From NCBI GenBank assembly GCA_934378195.1, contig CAKRPO010000023.1, positions 1 through 35,408 of the forward strand: 35,408 nt of DNA. The letters are read 5' to 3'. This DNA comes from an uncultured Blautia sp. GTDB taxonomy: Bacteria; Bacillota; Clostridia; Lachnospirales; Lachnospiraceae. Under the pieces are notes generated by a model that saw only the letters and a list, made by a program, of their open reading frames with translations, made no database searches and was not told the origin of the DNA. A program made the translations under genes and the position numbers. This document shows, in pieces, positions 7,596-16,692 of this stretch (positions are counted from its first letter, which is position 1; each line of letters starts with the position of its first letter).

Positions 7596-8858
7596 ATGGA
7601 AGAGAAAGAGATGCTTACAGAGGAGATAACACTCAGACTTGTAAAAGAAATAAAACGCTTCCTTCTGGAAGATGCGCTTGCCCTGAGCAGATCCAGTGAT
7701 GAGCAGCTCATGGTCAGAATTAAGGAAATTATAGACCATAAGCTCGTTCATTACGAAATCACCCCGCAGGAACGGGAAAAGATTGCCAGAAGAGTGTTCA
7801 GTTCCCTGCGAGGACTTGGGATTCTGGATGAGCTTCTGGATGATGACAGCATTACAGAAATCATGATCAACGGACCCGAAAATATCTTTGTTGAGAAGGA
7901 CGGACAGATTTATCGGTATCGTCGGCAATTTGAAAGTGAACAGCATCTTCTGGACATTATCCAGCGAATCGTGGGAGAAACCGGCAAAGAAGTCAACCAG
8001 GCGAATCCTATTGTGGATACGAGGATTCAGAAGGACGGATCGCGTGTAAACGTGGTTCTTCCACCAATCTCGCTGGCTGGTCCGGTCGTGACAATCCGTA
8101 AATTTTCAAAAAAACCGATGACGGTGGAAAAACTTCTGGAATATGGTTCGATCACACCGGAGGTAGCAGAGTTCTTGCAGAAACTGGTAAAAGCAAAATA
8201 CAATATTTTTATCAGTGGTGGAACCGGATCCGGAAAAACAACATTTCTGAATGCACTTTCCAATTTTATACCGGGGGATGAACGAATCATAACGATTGAA
8301 GATTCTGCGGAACTGCAGATTCGCAATATATCCAACCTGGTCAGTCTGGAAACGAGAAATGCGAATACATCAGGCAGAGGAGAAATTACGATTCGTGATC
8401 TGATTCGTTCTGCTCTTCGAATGCGCCCAGAGCGAATCATCGTAGGTGAGGTACGAGGAGCAGAAGCACTGGATATGCTTCAGGCAATGAATACAGGACA
8501 TGACGGATCTCTGTCTACCGGCCATGCAAACTCTACAAGAGATATGCTCAGCAGACTGGAAACGATGGTGCTGCAGGGAAATGCAGGCCTTCCGCTCCCG
8601 GCGATACGTCAGCAGATTTCTTCTGCACTGGACATCGTGATTCACTTGTCGAGACTCAGGGATAAGTCGAGAAGAACGATGGAGATTACGGAAGTTCTGG
8701 GATGCAGCGGAGGTGAATACCAGTTGAATCCGCTATTCGTTTTTCAGGAAACGCAGGGCAGCACGCTTCATAAGGTTCAGGGACGACTGATGCGGACCGG
8801 AAATCCATTAAAAAATGATTATAAACTGAGACTGCAGGGAATGAGCAGTCAGATTTAG
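7596..8858 (+). CDS. cpaF: Tad pilus assembly ATPase (TadA/CpaF)
   Basis: About 420 aa, a hexameric secretion ATPase of the VirB11/PilB superfamily that powers Tad pilus assembly at the cytosolic face. Visible motifs: N-terminal helical part with GLGILDELLDDDSITEIMINGP, typical of CpaF; Walker A GGTGSGKT at about 208-215; Asp box ITIEDSAELQI; Walker B region ERIIVGEVRGAEALDML at about 277; His box STGHANSTRDML. The start is uncertain: at ATG 7596 the AAGGA touches the start codon, while ATG 7611 (15 bases on) has GGAAG at better spacing. It is followed after 7 bases by tadB. No TadZ/CpaE, RcpC/CpaB or secretin gene is present, as expected for a single-membrane cell. Confidence 0.95.
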   Translation: MEEKEMLTEEITLRLVKEIKRFLLEDALALSRSSDEQLMVRIKEIIDHKLVHYEITPQEREKIARRVFSSLRGLGILDELLDDDSITEIMINGPENIFVEKDGQIYRYRRQFESEQHLLDIIQRIVGETGKEVNQANPIVDTRIQKDGSRVNVVLPPISLAGPVVTIRKFSKKPMTVEKLLEYGSITPEVAEFLQKLVKAKYNIFISGGTGSGKTTFLNALSNFIPGDERIITIEDSAELQIRNISNLVSLETRNANTSGRGEITIRDLIRSALRMRPERIIVGEVRGAEALDMLQAMNTGHDGSLSTGHANSTRDMLSRLETMVLQGNAGLPLPAIRQQISSALDIVIHLSRLRDKSRRTMEITEVLGCSGGEYQLNPLFVFQETQGSTLHKVQGRLMRTGNPLKNDYKLRLQGMSSQI

Positions 8859-8865
8859 GAAAAGT

Positions 8866-9693
8866 ATGAAGAAAGAGAAGAGTCGCAGAAATAAGCGAGA
8901 AAAAAAGAGTAAAAGAAAACAGAAATATATCCCGCAGAAAGCATTATTTGGAAATGGCGAAGATTATTATATTTACCAGATGAACTTTGTGGAAAAGCTG
9001 ACAGGCGGGGCGCTTGGTTTTCTGGTCGGAGCATTTGTGTGCATGACATTTTTCCGAAACTTCCTTTTGTCCGGGATAGTGGGAATACTTCTGATATTAC
9101 CGGGTATCGGCAAATATCGGGAATTTCTGAAAGCCAGAAGACAGAAAGCACTTCTGATCCAGTTCCGTGACATGCTGGAGTCTCTGACTGCATCATATTC
9201 TACCGGAAAAAATACGCAGGGAGCTTTTGAAGATGCATATGGAGACATGGCAGATATTTATGGAAAAAAAGCAGACATTGTGCACGAGATTGAAATGATT
9301 GTGAATGGTATCTACAATGGTCAGAATATAGAAGCGTTGCTGAAAAATTTTGCAGAGAGAAGCCATCTGGATGATGTAGAAAGCTTTGCAACGATTTTTG
9401 AAGTGTCCAGCCGTTATGGTGGAAATCTCAAAAAAGCAGTGGGAGATACCTATCGGATCATCAATGAAAAGATCGAGATGGAAATGGAGATAAGGACACT
9501 TCTGACTGCAAACAAGAATGAGCTGAACATCATGATGCTGATGCCGTTGATCATCATGGTTACACTCAGCGGGATGGGAAGTATGTCCATTGTACAGAAT
9601 ACACCGCTCAATGTCCTGACCAAAGTTATTGCATTGGCACTGTTTGGAACAGCATATTACATTGGCAGAAAAATTATAGATATCAAGATATAG
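8866..9693 (+). CDS. tadB: Tad inner-membrane platform protein TadB-like (T2SSF)
   Basis: 275 aa. After a very basic N-terminus (KKEKSRRNKREKKSKRK), membrane helices lie at about 45-85, the GspF-type cytosolic helical domain at about 95-215 (FRDMLESLTASYSTGKNTQGAFEDA ... SRYGGNLKKAVGDT), and two more helices at about 220-270. It should form the platform on which the CpaF motor turns. It is directly upstream of the tadC-like gene with the same domain. The TadB/TadC distinction is made by gene order and length. Confidence 0.88.
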   Translation: MKKEKSRRNKREKKSKRKQKYIPQKALFGNGEDYYIYQMNFVEKLTGGALGFLVGAFVCMTFFRNFLLSGIVGILLILPGIGKYREFLKARRQKALLIQFRDMLESLTASYSTGKNTQGAFEDAYGDMADIYGKKADIVHEIEMIVNGIYNGQNIEALLKNFAERSHLDDVESFATIFEVSSRYGGNLKKAVGDTYRIINEKIEMEMEIRTLLTANKNELNIMMLMPLIIMVTLSGMGSMSIVQNTPLNVLTKVIALALFGTAYYIGRKIIDIKI

Positions 9694-9702
9694 GGGACAA
9701 AG

Positions 9703-10572
9703 ATGAATGATTATTTTCAGTTGATTCTTATGATAATATGTACGCCTTTTGCATTGGTATGGATTTGTCTGGCAATAACAAAGGGAAAGAAATATGCTAC
9801 GTACACAAAGAGTACATTTGCCAGAGAATTTCAGATGAGCGAATTGTTCTGTGTCGGATTTGCACTGATGCCGATTCTGCATATGGGAACAAAGACCAGA
9901 CGTGCAAAGCTGAAAATCAAAGAGATTGCAGAGATCAAGGGCAAGAAGTATGCGGAATATTACTATTATATTTTGCAGGGCGCCAAGATCACATATGCAT
10001 ATACTGTGTTCCTTGTATTTATGCTTCTTTCGGTCCTGGCGGGAAGTGTGGAGGCGGCACTTCTGGGAGTTATCTTCAGCGTGCTGGTAGTCATGTATAT
10101 AGACCTATCTTTGCAGGACAAGCTGACAGCCAGAAGGCAGGAGATCCTGATGGATCTTCCACAGGTGTTGTCCAAGCTTACGCTTCTGGTCAATTCGGGA
10201 ATGGTTCTCCGCGATGCATGGAAAAGAACAGCGATTACAGGAGAGCGTGCATTATATAAAGAAATGCAGAACACTAGTCTGGAGATTGACAATGGAATCA
10301 TGGAAGCAGATGCATATCGCAATTTCGCAGATCGTTGCAGTGTAAAGGAAGTGCGCAAATTTACGTCGCTGATCTTACAGAACCTGCAGAAAGGTAATGA
10401 AGAGTTGGCACTGTTTCTGGGAGACATGTCGACAGAGATGTGGGAAATGAAGAAAAATGAGGTGAAGCAGAAAGGCGAAAAAGCCAATTCAAGACTTCTG
10501 CTTCCGGTATTTCTGATCTTTATCGGAATTCTGATACTGATCCTGGTTCCGGTAATGAGCGGATTAGGATAA
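9703..10572 (+). CDS. tadC: Tad inner-membrane platform protein TadC-like (T2SSF)
   Basis: 289 aa with an N-terminal membrane helix, a central pair of helices at about 97-135 (YAYTVFLVFMLLSVLAG...), a T2SSF helical domain (QEILMDLPQVLSKLTLLVNSGMVLRDAWKR) and a C-terminal helix (LLLPVFLIFIGILILILVPV). It starts 9 bases after the tadB stop, following GGGGACAAAG. It is the second platform subunit, expected to pair with TadB. After it comes a 58-base gap before the pilin, the largest within the run. Confidence 0.88.
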   Translation: MNDYFQLILMIICTPFALVWICLAITKGKKYATYTKSTFAREFQMSELFCVGFALMPILHMGTKTRRAKLKIKEIAEIKGKKYAEYYYYILQGAKITYAYTVFLVFMLLSVLAGSVEAALLGVIFSVLVVMYIDLSLQDKLTARRQEILMDLPQVLSKLTLLVNSGMVLRDAWKRTAITGERALYKEMQNTSLEIDNGIMEADAYRNFADRCSVKEVRKFTSLILQNLQKGNEELALFLGDMSTEMWEMKKNEVKQKGEKANSRLLLPVFLIFIGILILILVPVMSGLG

Positions 10573-10630
10573 TAAAAGGCAGATGCCGTTTATTATAAAT
10601 AACAGACATTTCATGAAGGAGGAAAAGAGA

Positions 10631-10882
10631 ATGTTAGAAATGTTGAATAAAATGTGGATTGGAGCAACTTGTAGATTACATAATTTTGTGGAAGATTTCA
10701 AGCACGAAGAAAAAGGTGCGGCAGAGATCGTTGCGATCATTCTGGTGATCGTAGTGGTCATTGCGGTCGTAGTTGTTTTCAGAGAAAGAATCATGGATCT
10801 TGTAAGTAATACGTTTGATGATGCTGATAAAGTGAAAGATACATCATTCCTTGAAATCGGAAATCTCAAAACACTTCTGTGA
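10631..10882 (+). CDS. flp: Flp-type pilin subunit
   Basis: 83 aa, probably the major pilin. The start at 10631 has AAGGAGG (10616-10622) 8 bases upstream; an in-frame ATG at 10583 lacks a ribosome binding site. A 36-residue leader ends HEEKG, followed by AAEIVAIILVIVVVIAVVVV, the hydrophobic helix on which Flp pilins polymerise, then a short charged tail. Cleavage by the A24 peptidase is expected after the Gly of EKG. The conserved Glu then falls at mature position 3, not the usual 5, which is odd. The stop overlaps the GTG start of the TadE-like gene (GTGA), showing tight coupling. The strong ribosome binding site fits high expression. Confidence 0.87.
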   Translation: MLEMLNKMWIGATCRLHNFVEDFKHEEKGAAEIVAIILVIVVVIAVVVVFRERIMDLVSNTFDDADKVKDTSFLEIGNLKTLL

Positions 10883-11553
10883 ATCAACAGAAACAACGTG
10901 GCGCCATCATGGTAGAAGCTGCACTGTACTTCCCGATCACCATAGCGGTGGTCATGGCGGTCATCTATCTGGGACTTTTTAAGATGCAGGAAAGCTATTT
11001 CTTTTTTCAGGTAGAGAGGGCGGCAGCGCAGCTGGCAAAAGAAATTGCATATCCAGGTTATGAAGGTTTCACTGATAAAGAACCTCTTTCCGATGGGAAA
11101 GTAGATTTTTCGTGGGAAGAGCCTTCGGACGAACAGGTACAGTCCTATTATGAAGCGTACAATGGTTCACTGACAAAGATCTATCGTCTCGGTGCGGGCA
11201 GTAATACAAAAGAACGACTGGCAAAATACCAGGAATCTTTATGCAAATACAGCACATTACTTTCCGTGGGAACAGCGAAAGCAAGTATCAGGGTGGAGAA
11301 TAAGTTCATGTCACAATCAGTATTCGCTGAATTGCGATATGAACTTCCGACGCCTGGAATTCTGAGATATTTGGGGATGAAAGATACGATCAGCCTGTAT
11401 GCGGCAGCATATCAGCCGGTCCTGAACACGACAGATTTTGTGCGGAATGTAGATTTGGCCTGGGATCTTGGAAAGTTTTTTCTGGATAAGCTGGGCATCG
11501 ATACAGACAAATTTGTAGAGAATTTTAATAAAGTAAAAGAAATAATCTTTTAA
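10879..11553 (+). CDS. TadE-like pseudopilin
   Basis: 224 aa, with GTG start overlapping the pilin stop by 4 bases. The N-terminus has a class III prepilin-type signal: QKQRG then AIMVE, with Glu at +5 after the expected cut at Gly8, followed by a hydrophobic helix (ALYFPITIAVVMAVIYLGLF). The soluble part (about 40-224) has mixed helices and strands and no Cys. Minor pseudopilins of this kind are processed by the TadV/A24 peptidase and help start or shape the pilus. It is followed by the large DUF5702 protein and another TadE-like gene. Confidence 0.85.
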   Translation: MNQQKQRGAIMVEAALYFPITIAVVMAVIYLGLFKMQESYFFFQVERAAAQLAKEIAYPGYEGFTDKEPLSDGKVDFSWEEPSDEQVQSYYEAYNGSLTKIYRLGAGSNTKERLAKYQESLCKYSTLLSVGTAKASIRVENKFMSQSVFAELRYELPTPGILRYLGMKDTISLYAAAYQPVLNTTDFVRNVDLAWDLGKFFLDKLGIDTDKFVENFNKVKEIIF

Positions 11554-11568
11554 ACTGGAGGGAGATAT

Positions 11569-14085
11569 ATGCGATTTTTCTGTGGAAAAAACCGGGGAGC
11601 AATTTCTGTCTTTCTGACACTGATTCTGGTACCGGTTCTGATATTCAGCGGAATAATAGTAGATATCTCCCGCCTTTATGCAGCAAAGACTGTGATTTCA
11701 GGCGCGGGGGACCTCACAATGAATGCGGCGCTTGCACGCTATGATAAACAGTTGAAGGATTCATATGGCCTGATCGCAATGGCAGATGATCCATCATCCC
11801 CGTCGATGAAGACATACCTGGAACAGAGTTTTCTGGAATCATGTAATGCATCTGCACTGAAAGATACCAAATCCACGGATCTTCATTCCATGATCCAGCT
11901 GGAACTGGGCACAGAAGGCGTGGAAGTACAGGGAGTGAAGAATTCTTCTCTGGCTGATACGCAGGTTCTTCAGCAGCAGATTCTGGAATACATGAAATTT
12001 CGTGCACCGGTATATATGGTCAGCGATATTCTGGAAAAATTCAAAAAGATGCCGTTGAAAAATATGAATGAAAAGAAAGACTATATCGAAGCAAAGACAG
12101 ACTATGCAAAAAAAGCCAAAGAACTTGGAGAACCATCTGAGAACGCCAAAACGGCAGTAGATGCACACAGTGCTGCGATACAGGGTGTGCAGGGAATGGC
12201 TTCAGAGATTTCAGAAGCAATGAATATTCTGGTACAGCAGTCTGTATTTTATCTGGCAGCAGAGTCTTTACAGAAATATCTGGATAATGAAGCATTAGCC
12301 CCTGTAGGATCCGGTCAGATCAGTTCAGCGGTGATTCGGCAGAATCTCGCCGGTGCAATAGTATGGGATCGGTCAGAAACTGTTTTTGATGAAATAAGGT
12401 ATGCAGATCTTGTAGCAGCTGTTTCTCTGCTTCAGAATTCTGGAATTGTAGAGCAGGCAATGAATAACGATGAAAGTTTTACACAGGATGAATGGAATAC
12501 TTATGTAAACATAGATACTGTAATACAGCAGAGTATTGCGAATCTTAAGAGTATTTATGAAGATGAGGAAAAAGATTATATAAATAAAATTGAAAATTAC
12601 AAGTCTGAGCTTCAGACGATGATAAATACAGGAAACGAAGGAATCGCCCAGCTGCAAAAACTGGAAGATGTGTGGGTCAATCAAGTGCAGCCGGCGGAAA
12701 AAGCGTGTCAGGAACGCAAAGATGCCCTGCAGAGCAAAGGGGAAGATATATCTGAACTGAATGAGTTTGAAGAGGAAGAAAATATCAAAATCAATACGGA
12801 CGATCTGGAAGATATGATCAATTGTCTGGAGAGGAATACAGAGGAGGCAGAAGGCCTATTGAAAGAAGCCGAAAAGATGATACAGGTAACGGATCATATA
12901 AAAGCAGCACAAATCAACAGTACAGAGGCATGCTCGATTTTTGAACAGGGTGCTGCGGCTGCGGTGAATACGTTCTGGGATGATAATGCAAATTTTGGAA
13001 TGCCGTTACAGGGTGATTACTATTATACAGATCCAAAGGAACGCAATTTTTATAAGGATTATCTTTCTAAAGTCGGAACAGAATCAGAAGATGAGGAAGA
13101 TCAAAATGCAAAAGATCAGAAAAAACAGGACGCGGAAGATGCGCAGGGAGAATATGATCAGATCCTGGAGGGTCTGAATGCACTGGGAAAAGAGAAAAAT
13201 CTGAAAGATTTTTCCGGTCTTTCCTATCCGGATGAGTTCCCAAGCGGACAGAATAAAATCGGATCGGATATTCAGTCGGCACAGACGGTAAAGAAGCTGA
13301 ACCTGGACAGTGATGATACGACGGTGGATGATGGGGCAGGAGGCCTTTCTGCCATAACAGAATTACTGAAAGGTCTGGACAATTTATCCGGAGAACTTCT
13401 GGAGCGTGCTTATCTGATGGAATACATGAGCGAAATGTTTAATTGCATGACGACAAAGGAAAACGATGTTTCACTCAGCAACGACAAACTGGCCGGCCAT
13501 TATATTTACAATGGTGAGATAGAATATCTCCTTTATGGAAATGAAAGTACGATTGTCAATAAGACAGAAGCGACGGCAGTATTATATTCACTGCGTCTGG
13601 CAATCAACAGTGCTTATGTATTCTTTGATAAAACATTGAATGCCGAGGCGAACAGCATTGCCAGCGGAATATCAGCGGCGACCGGCCAGGCATGGCTGTA
13701 TCCGATCATTAAATATTCCTACCTGTTCTGCTGTGCAGTCGTCTACTCTGGTCAGGACTTATCCAGTCTGATGAAAGGGGACGAAGTCGCTGTATGGAGA
13801 GCAAACGACAAAGTGAAACTCAATTATAAAGAATATCTGAAACTGTTTCTGCTTGTCTCCATGATCAGTGAGAACAATGAAAAGAAACTTCTGGTCAGGA
13901 CAGCGGACTGCATTCAGCTGAATACCGGAAAGAGTCTGAGCAGCAAATATACGATGCTGACGCTCCGGGCTGATGTGAAGGCAGAGACGACATTTTTACC
14001 AAAAGTTCCGGCACTTCTCGGAAGAAGCAACTCCGATGAAGAGAGTCAGAAGACGATAAAATATCAGGGAATACTGGGGTATTAG
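11569..14085 (+). CDS. Large TadG-like / DUF5702 protein with coiled coil
   Basis: 838 aa. It opens MRFFCGKNRGAISVFLTLILVPVLIFSG, a prepilin-like leader and helix in the style of TadG, but with Phe rather than Glu at +5 after Gly10. The motif IIVDISRLYAAKTVISGAGDLTMNAALARYD is typical of clostridial DUF5702 proteins found beside Tad genes. A long helical, acidic coiled coil spans about 330-460, then an Asp/Lys/Gln-rich linker at about 500-530. The C-terminal region has the conserved-looking LYSLRLAINSAYVFFDKTLNAEANSIA and LFLLVSM segments. It probably spans or tethers the envelope as a minor pilus component. GGAGGG lies 7 bases before the ATG. Confidence 0.8.
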   Translation: MRFFCGKNRGAISVFLTLILVPVLIFSGIIVDISRLYAAKTVISGAGDLTMNAALARYDKQLKDSYGLIAMADDPSSPSMKTYLEQSFLESCNASALKDTKSTDLHSMIQLELGTEGVEVQGVKNSSLADTQVLQQQILEYMKFRAPVYMVSDILEKFKKMPLKNMNEKKDYIEAKTDYAKKAKELGEPSENAKTAVDAHSAAIQGVQGMASEISEAMNILVQQSVFYLAAESLQKYLDNEALAPVGSGQISSAVIRQNLAGAIVWDRSETVFDEIRYADLVAAVSLLQNSGIVEQAMNNDESFTQDEWNTYVNIDTVIQQSIANLKSIYEDEEKDYINKIENYKSELQTMINTGNEGIAQLQKLEDVWVNQVQPAEKACQERKDALQSKGEDISELNEFEEEENIKINTDDLEDMINCLERNTEEAEGLLKEAEKMIQVTDHIKAAQINSTEACSIFEQGAAAAVNTFWDDNANFGMPLQGDYYYTDPKERNFYKDYLSKVGTESEDEEDQNAKDQKKQDAEDAQGEYDQILEGLNALGKEKNLKDFSGLSYPDEFPSGQNKIGSDIQSAQTVKKLNLDSDDTTVDDGAGGLSAITELLKGLDNLSGELLERAYLMEYMSEMFNCMTTKENDVSLSNDKLAGHYIYNGEIEYLLYGNESTIVNKTEATAVLYSLRLAINSAYVFFDKTLNAEANSIASGISAATGQAWLYPIIKYSYLFCCAVVYSGQDLSSLMKGDEVAVWRANDKVKLNYKEYLKLFLLVSMISENNEKKLLVRTADCIQLNTGKSLSSKYTMLTLRADVKAETTFLPKVPALLGRSNSDEESQKTIKYQGILGY

Positions 14086-14093
14086 GAGCAAAG

Positions 14094-14801
14094 ATGAAGA
14101 AAAGACAAAAAGGTTCTATCACAGTAGAAGCAACGTTGTTTCTGCCATTATTCTTTCTGGCATTTGTCAGTATTTACAGTCTGATATCGTTTACCAGAGC
14201 ACAGCTGATTGTACAGTATGCGGCAGATCAGGCGGCAAAAGAAGTGGCACAGTACAGCTATATTCTGGAAAAGATCGGAATTCTGGATTCTTTGGACGGA
14301 CTGAATTCCAGGTCAGAGGATTTTGAAAAAAATATAAAGTCTATTGAAGAACAGCTGCAGACAGTTCAGCAGGCAGGAGAAAATGCCCTGAACGGAGAAG
14401 ATCCTGTAGGTAATACGATAGAAGCCGGAAAAGCAGCGAAGGATGCCTATGGTACGGTCAGTGGTTATGTGGATGATCCGGAATCGTTTATTTCCGGGGT
14501 ACTGGCAGTGTTCAAAAAAGATGCAATCAATGGCATTTCTACATACATGGTTAATACGGTGGCAAAATCCTGTGTCATGAAACAGTTATCTGTTGCCGGA
14601 GGCGGACAGGATCCGTTAACTTATGCGGAAAAACTTGGGATTTCGGATATGAATATGTCAAAGACTGTCTGGTGCCAGAATAAGACGAGAGATATCAAGA
14701 TCATAGTCGATTTTAATATGAATAATCAGGTACCCTTTTTCAGAATGAAGCCGAGACATTACAGAGTCTGTGCTTCTACACGGGTCTGGTCAGGAGTGTG
14801 A
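14094..14801 (+). CDS. Second TadE-like pseudopilin
   Basis: 235 aa. The N-terminus KKRQKG then SITVEATLFLPLFFLAFVSIYSLISF is a classic TadE/TadG signal: Gly7 cut site, Glu at +5, then one hydrophobic helix. The rest has a helical coil at about 75-125 and a Cys-containing C-terminal part (VVAKSCVMKQLSV, TVWCQNKTRD). It ends in a stop at 14799-14801, overlapping upstream start options of the peptidase gene. It differs in sequence from the first TadE-like protein, so the pilus seems to use at least two minor subunits. Confidence 0.85.
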   Translation: MKKRQKGSITVEATLFLPLFFLAFVSIYSLISFTRAQLIVQYAADQAAKEVAQYSYILEKIGILDSLDGLNSRSEDFEKNIKSIEEQLQTVQQAGENALNGEDPVGNTIEAGKAAKDAYGTVSGYVDDPESFISGVLAVFKKDAINGISTYMVNTVAKSCVMKQLSVAGGGQDPLTYAEKLGISDMNMSKTVWCQNKTRDIKIIVDFNMNNQVPFFRMKPRHYRVCASTRVWSGV

Positions 14802-14815
14802 TGAAGGAGAATATG

Positions 14816-15379
14816 ATGGAAACCGTTATAAATACTACAGCAAAAAAGAAAAAGATATTTTTTCTGGCGTTTCTTCTGACAGAAGTGGTGAGCTGCTTTT
14901 TGTTTTATAGGTACGGCTACCACTGGACGAAGATTCTTCGATATTTGTGCCTGACAGGATTTATGCTGGTCCTGGCAGTGATCGATCATGAAAAATCAAT
15001 CGTGCCAAATAAGCTGCTGGTAGCAATGCTGGTCATTCGTGCAGTGCTTCTTGTTATCGAGGTCGCTGTATATCCGGTTTACTGGAAAGAAAAAATGATT
15101 TCTGCAGTGGGTGGAATGCTGGTTGGTCTGATACTGTTCCTTCTGGCTTATGTTCTTTCGAGAAAAAGTATTGGACTGGGCGATGTAAAACTGGCGGCGG
15201 TACTGGGATGGTACCTCGGGTTATCTCTGATCTGGTGGGATCTGGTAGCTGGACTTTTGCTGGCAGGAATCTATTCCGTGGTACAGCTGGTACGCAAAAA
15301 ACTGAGTATGAAAGATTCCATTCCGTTGGTACCGTTTCTTGCAGCGGGAACGATCTTGATTTTACTGCTTGGATTTTAG
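14816..15379 (+). CDS. A24 prepilin peptidase (TadV/CpaA-like)
   Basis: 187 aa, a polytopic aspartic peptidase that cuts prepilin leaders at the cytosolic face. The two catalytic Asp are visible: D57 in LAVIDHEKSIVPNKLL and D123 in the GxGD motif GLGDVKLAAVLG. About six hydrophobic segments cover the chain. It lacks the N-terminal methylase domain of PilD, as usual for TadV/CpaA. I chose ATG 14816 because AAGGAG (14804-14809) is 6 bases upstream; GTG 14798 or ATG 14801 would overlap the previous stop but have poor spacing. It should process Flp and both TadE-like proteins. Confidence 0.9.
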   Translation: METVINTTAKKKKIFFLAFLLTEVVSCFLFYRYGYHWTKILRYLCLTGFMLVLAVIDHEKSIVPNKLLVAMLVIRAVLLVIEVAVYPVYWKEKMISAVGGMLVGLILFLLAYVLSRKSIGLGDVKLAAVLGWYLGLSLIWWDLVAGLLLAGIYSVVQLVRKKLSMKDSIPLVPFLAAGTILILLLGF

Positions 15380-15388
15380 GAGGAAGCT

Positions 15389-16681
15389 ATGAAAAAACTG
15401 GTTGTTGTGGCAATGATCTTTTTGCTTGGGACTGCCTGGTGGAGTACGATTGACAATTTCGGAGTAAAAAAGGCGGAATACAGACAGCACATTGCAGCAG
15501 CTGAAAAATATGAAAAACAGCAGATATATTATGATGCAGTTCTGGAATACAAAAATGCACTGGAAGAAAACCCGGATCAGGGTGATCTGTGGATAAAAAT
15601 TGCACAGGATTACAGAAATCTGGGTTCAGATGATGAGTTTGAGGAAGCCTGCAATCAGGCGATCAGTCTCGAGGATGATAAACATGAGGCGTTATTTATG
15701 CTTACGGATTATTATCTGGAAGAGGGACGAAGAGAAGATGCGATCGCACTTCTGAAACGGCAGGCAGAAAAGACAAAATACAATGGTGATATCAAAGAAA
15801 AATTACAGTCACTGGCAGGAGAAGTGCAGACAGTCAGTGCAGATTATGATGAGATCTCGACAGAGTGCAGTGGATATATGTATGTAAAATCCGGAGATCT
15901 GTATGGATTCTTGAACAGCAGCGGACAGGAAATCCTGCGGCCGGAATATCAGTCAGTCGGATTATTTGGAGACTGGGGATTTGCACCGGTTCAGAAAGAT
16001 GGGGAAAGTTACTACATTGATACAAATAATTATAAACGCCGGCAGCCGGAGGAAGCTTATCAGTATCTGGGAACAGAGAAGCAGGGCGTTATACCGGCAG
16101 AGAAAGATGGAAAATGGGGATATCTCAACAGACAGTTTCAGCCGCTGACAGAGTTTATCTATGATGCTGCAACGCCGATTCTGGATGGTTTTGGTGCAGT
16201 GAAGCAGGGAGAAAGTTGGGCGCTGATCGGGGATGACCTTCAGATGGCTACAGATTTTGTCTTTTCAGATGTGTTGCAGGATGAATGGGGCTTCTGTTCG
16301 AGAAACGGAGTGGCTTTTGTAAAAAGTGGTGAGCAGTACATTCTTGTGGATGCAGAAGGAAAGCAGCTTGGAAGTGAAAGTTATGAAGCAGCGTATCCAT
16401 TTGTATCCGATCAGCCGGCAGCAGTCATGCAGAGCGGCAAATGGGGATTTGTTTCTACAGATGGCAGTAAGACACTGGAATGTATGTTTGCGGGGGCAAA
16501 GAGTTTCTCGGGAATTGGATATGCACCGGTCCAGACCGACGATGGCTGGGGATATATAAAACAGAATGGAGATATTGCAGTGCAGCCTCAGTTTGAAGAT
16601 GCCAAAGCATTTAACAGCAGAGGAATCGCACCGGTAAAAACAGACGGAAGCTGGAAACTGATTCAGCTGGATATTTATTAG
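15389..16681 (+). CDS. Membrane-anchored TPR plus WG-repeat protein
   Basis: 430 aa. An uncleaved signal or anchor (KKLVVVAMIFLLGTAWW) is followed by TPR-like helices at about 33-130 (AAEKYEKQQIYYDAVLEYKNALEENPDQ, then DEFEEACNQAISLEDDKHEALF). From about 160 to the end come WG repeats: LYGFLNSSGQEILRPEYQSV, GKWGYLNRQFQPLTEFIY, GKWGFVSTDG, GWGYIKQNGDIAVQPQFEDA. The TPR part probably docks partners and the WG part forms an outer beta fold. It begins 9 bases after the peptidase gene, with AGGAGG before the ATG, and opens the signalling block. A similar TPR region occurs in the kinase's outer part. Confidence 0.82.
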   Translation: MKKLVVVAMIFLLGTAWWSTIDNFGVKKAEYRQHIAAAEKYEKQQIYYDAVLEYKNALEENPDQGDLWIKIAQDYRNLGSDDEFEEACNQAISLEDDKHEALFMLTDYYLEEGRREDAIALLKRQAEKTKYNGDIKEKLQSLAGEVQTVSADYDEISTECSGYMYVKSGDLYGFLNSSGQEILRPEYQSVGLFGDWGFAPVQKDGESYYIDTNNYKRRQPEEAYQYLGTEKQGVIPAEKDGKWGYLNRQFQPLTEFIYDAATPILDGFGAVKQGESWALIGDDLQMATDFVFSDVLQDEWGFCSRNGVAFVKSGEQYILVDAEGKQLGSESYEAAYPFVSDQPAAVMQSGKWGFVSTDGSKTLECMFAGAKSFSGIGYAPVQTDDGWGYIKQNGDIAVQPQFEDAKAFNSRGIAPVKTDGSWKLIQLDIY

Positions 16682-16692
16682 GAGGGACAGCA

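Noticed and set aside
9193..9882. 229-codon minus-strand frame
   Set aside because: Antisense to tadB/tadC; composition (many Cys, His, Ile) is typical of a shadow.
9738..10259. 173-codon plus-strand frame overlapping tadC
   Set aside because: Out of frame within the clear T2SSF protein, no ribosome binding site.
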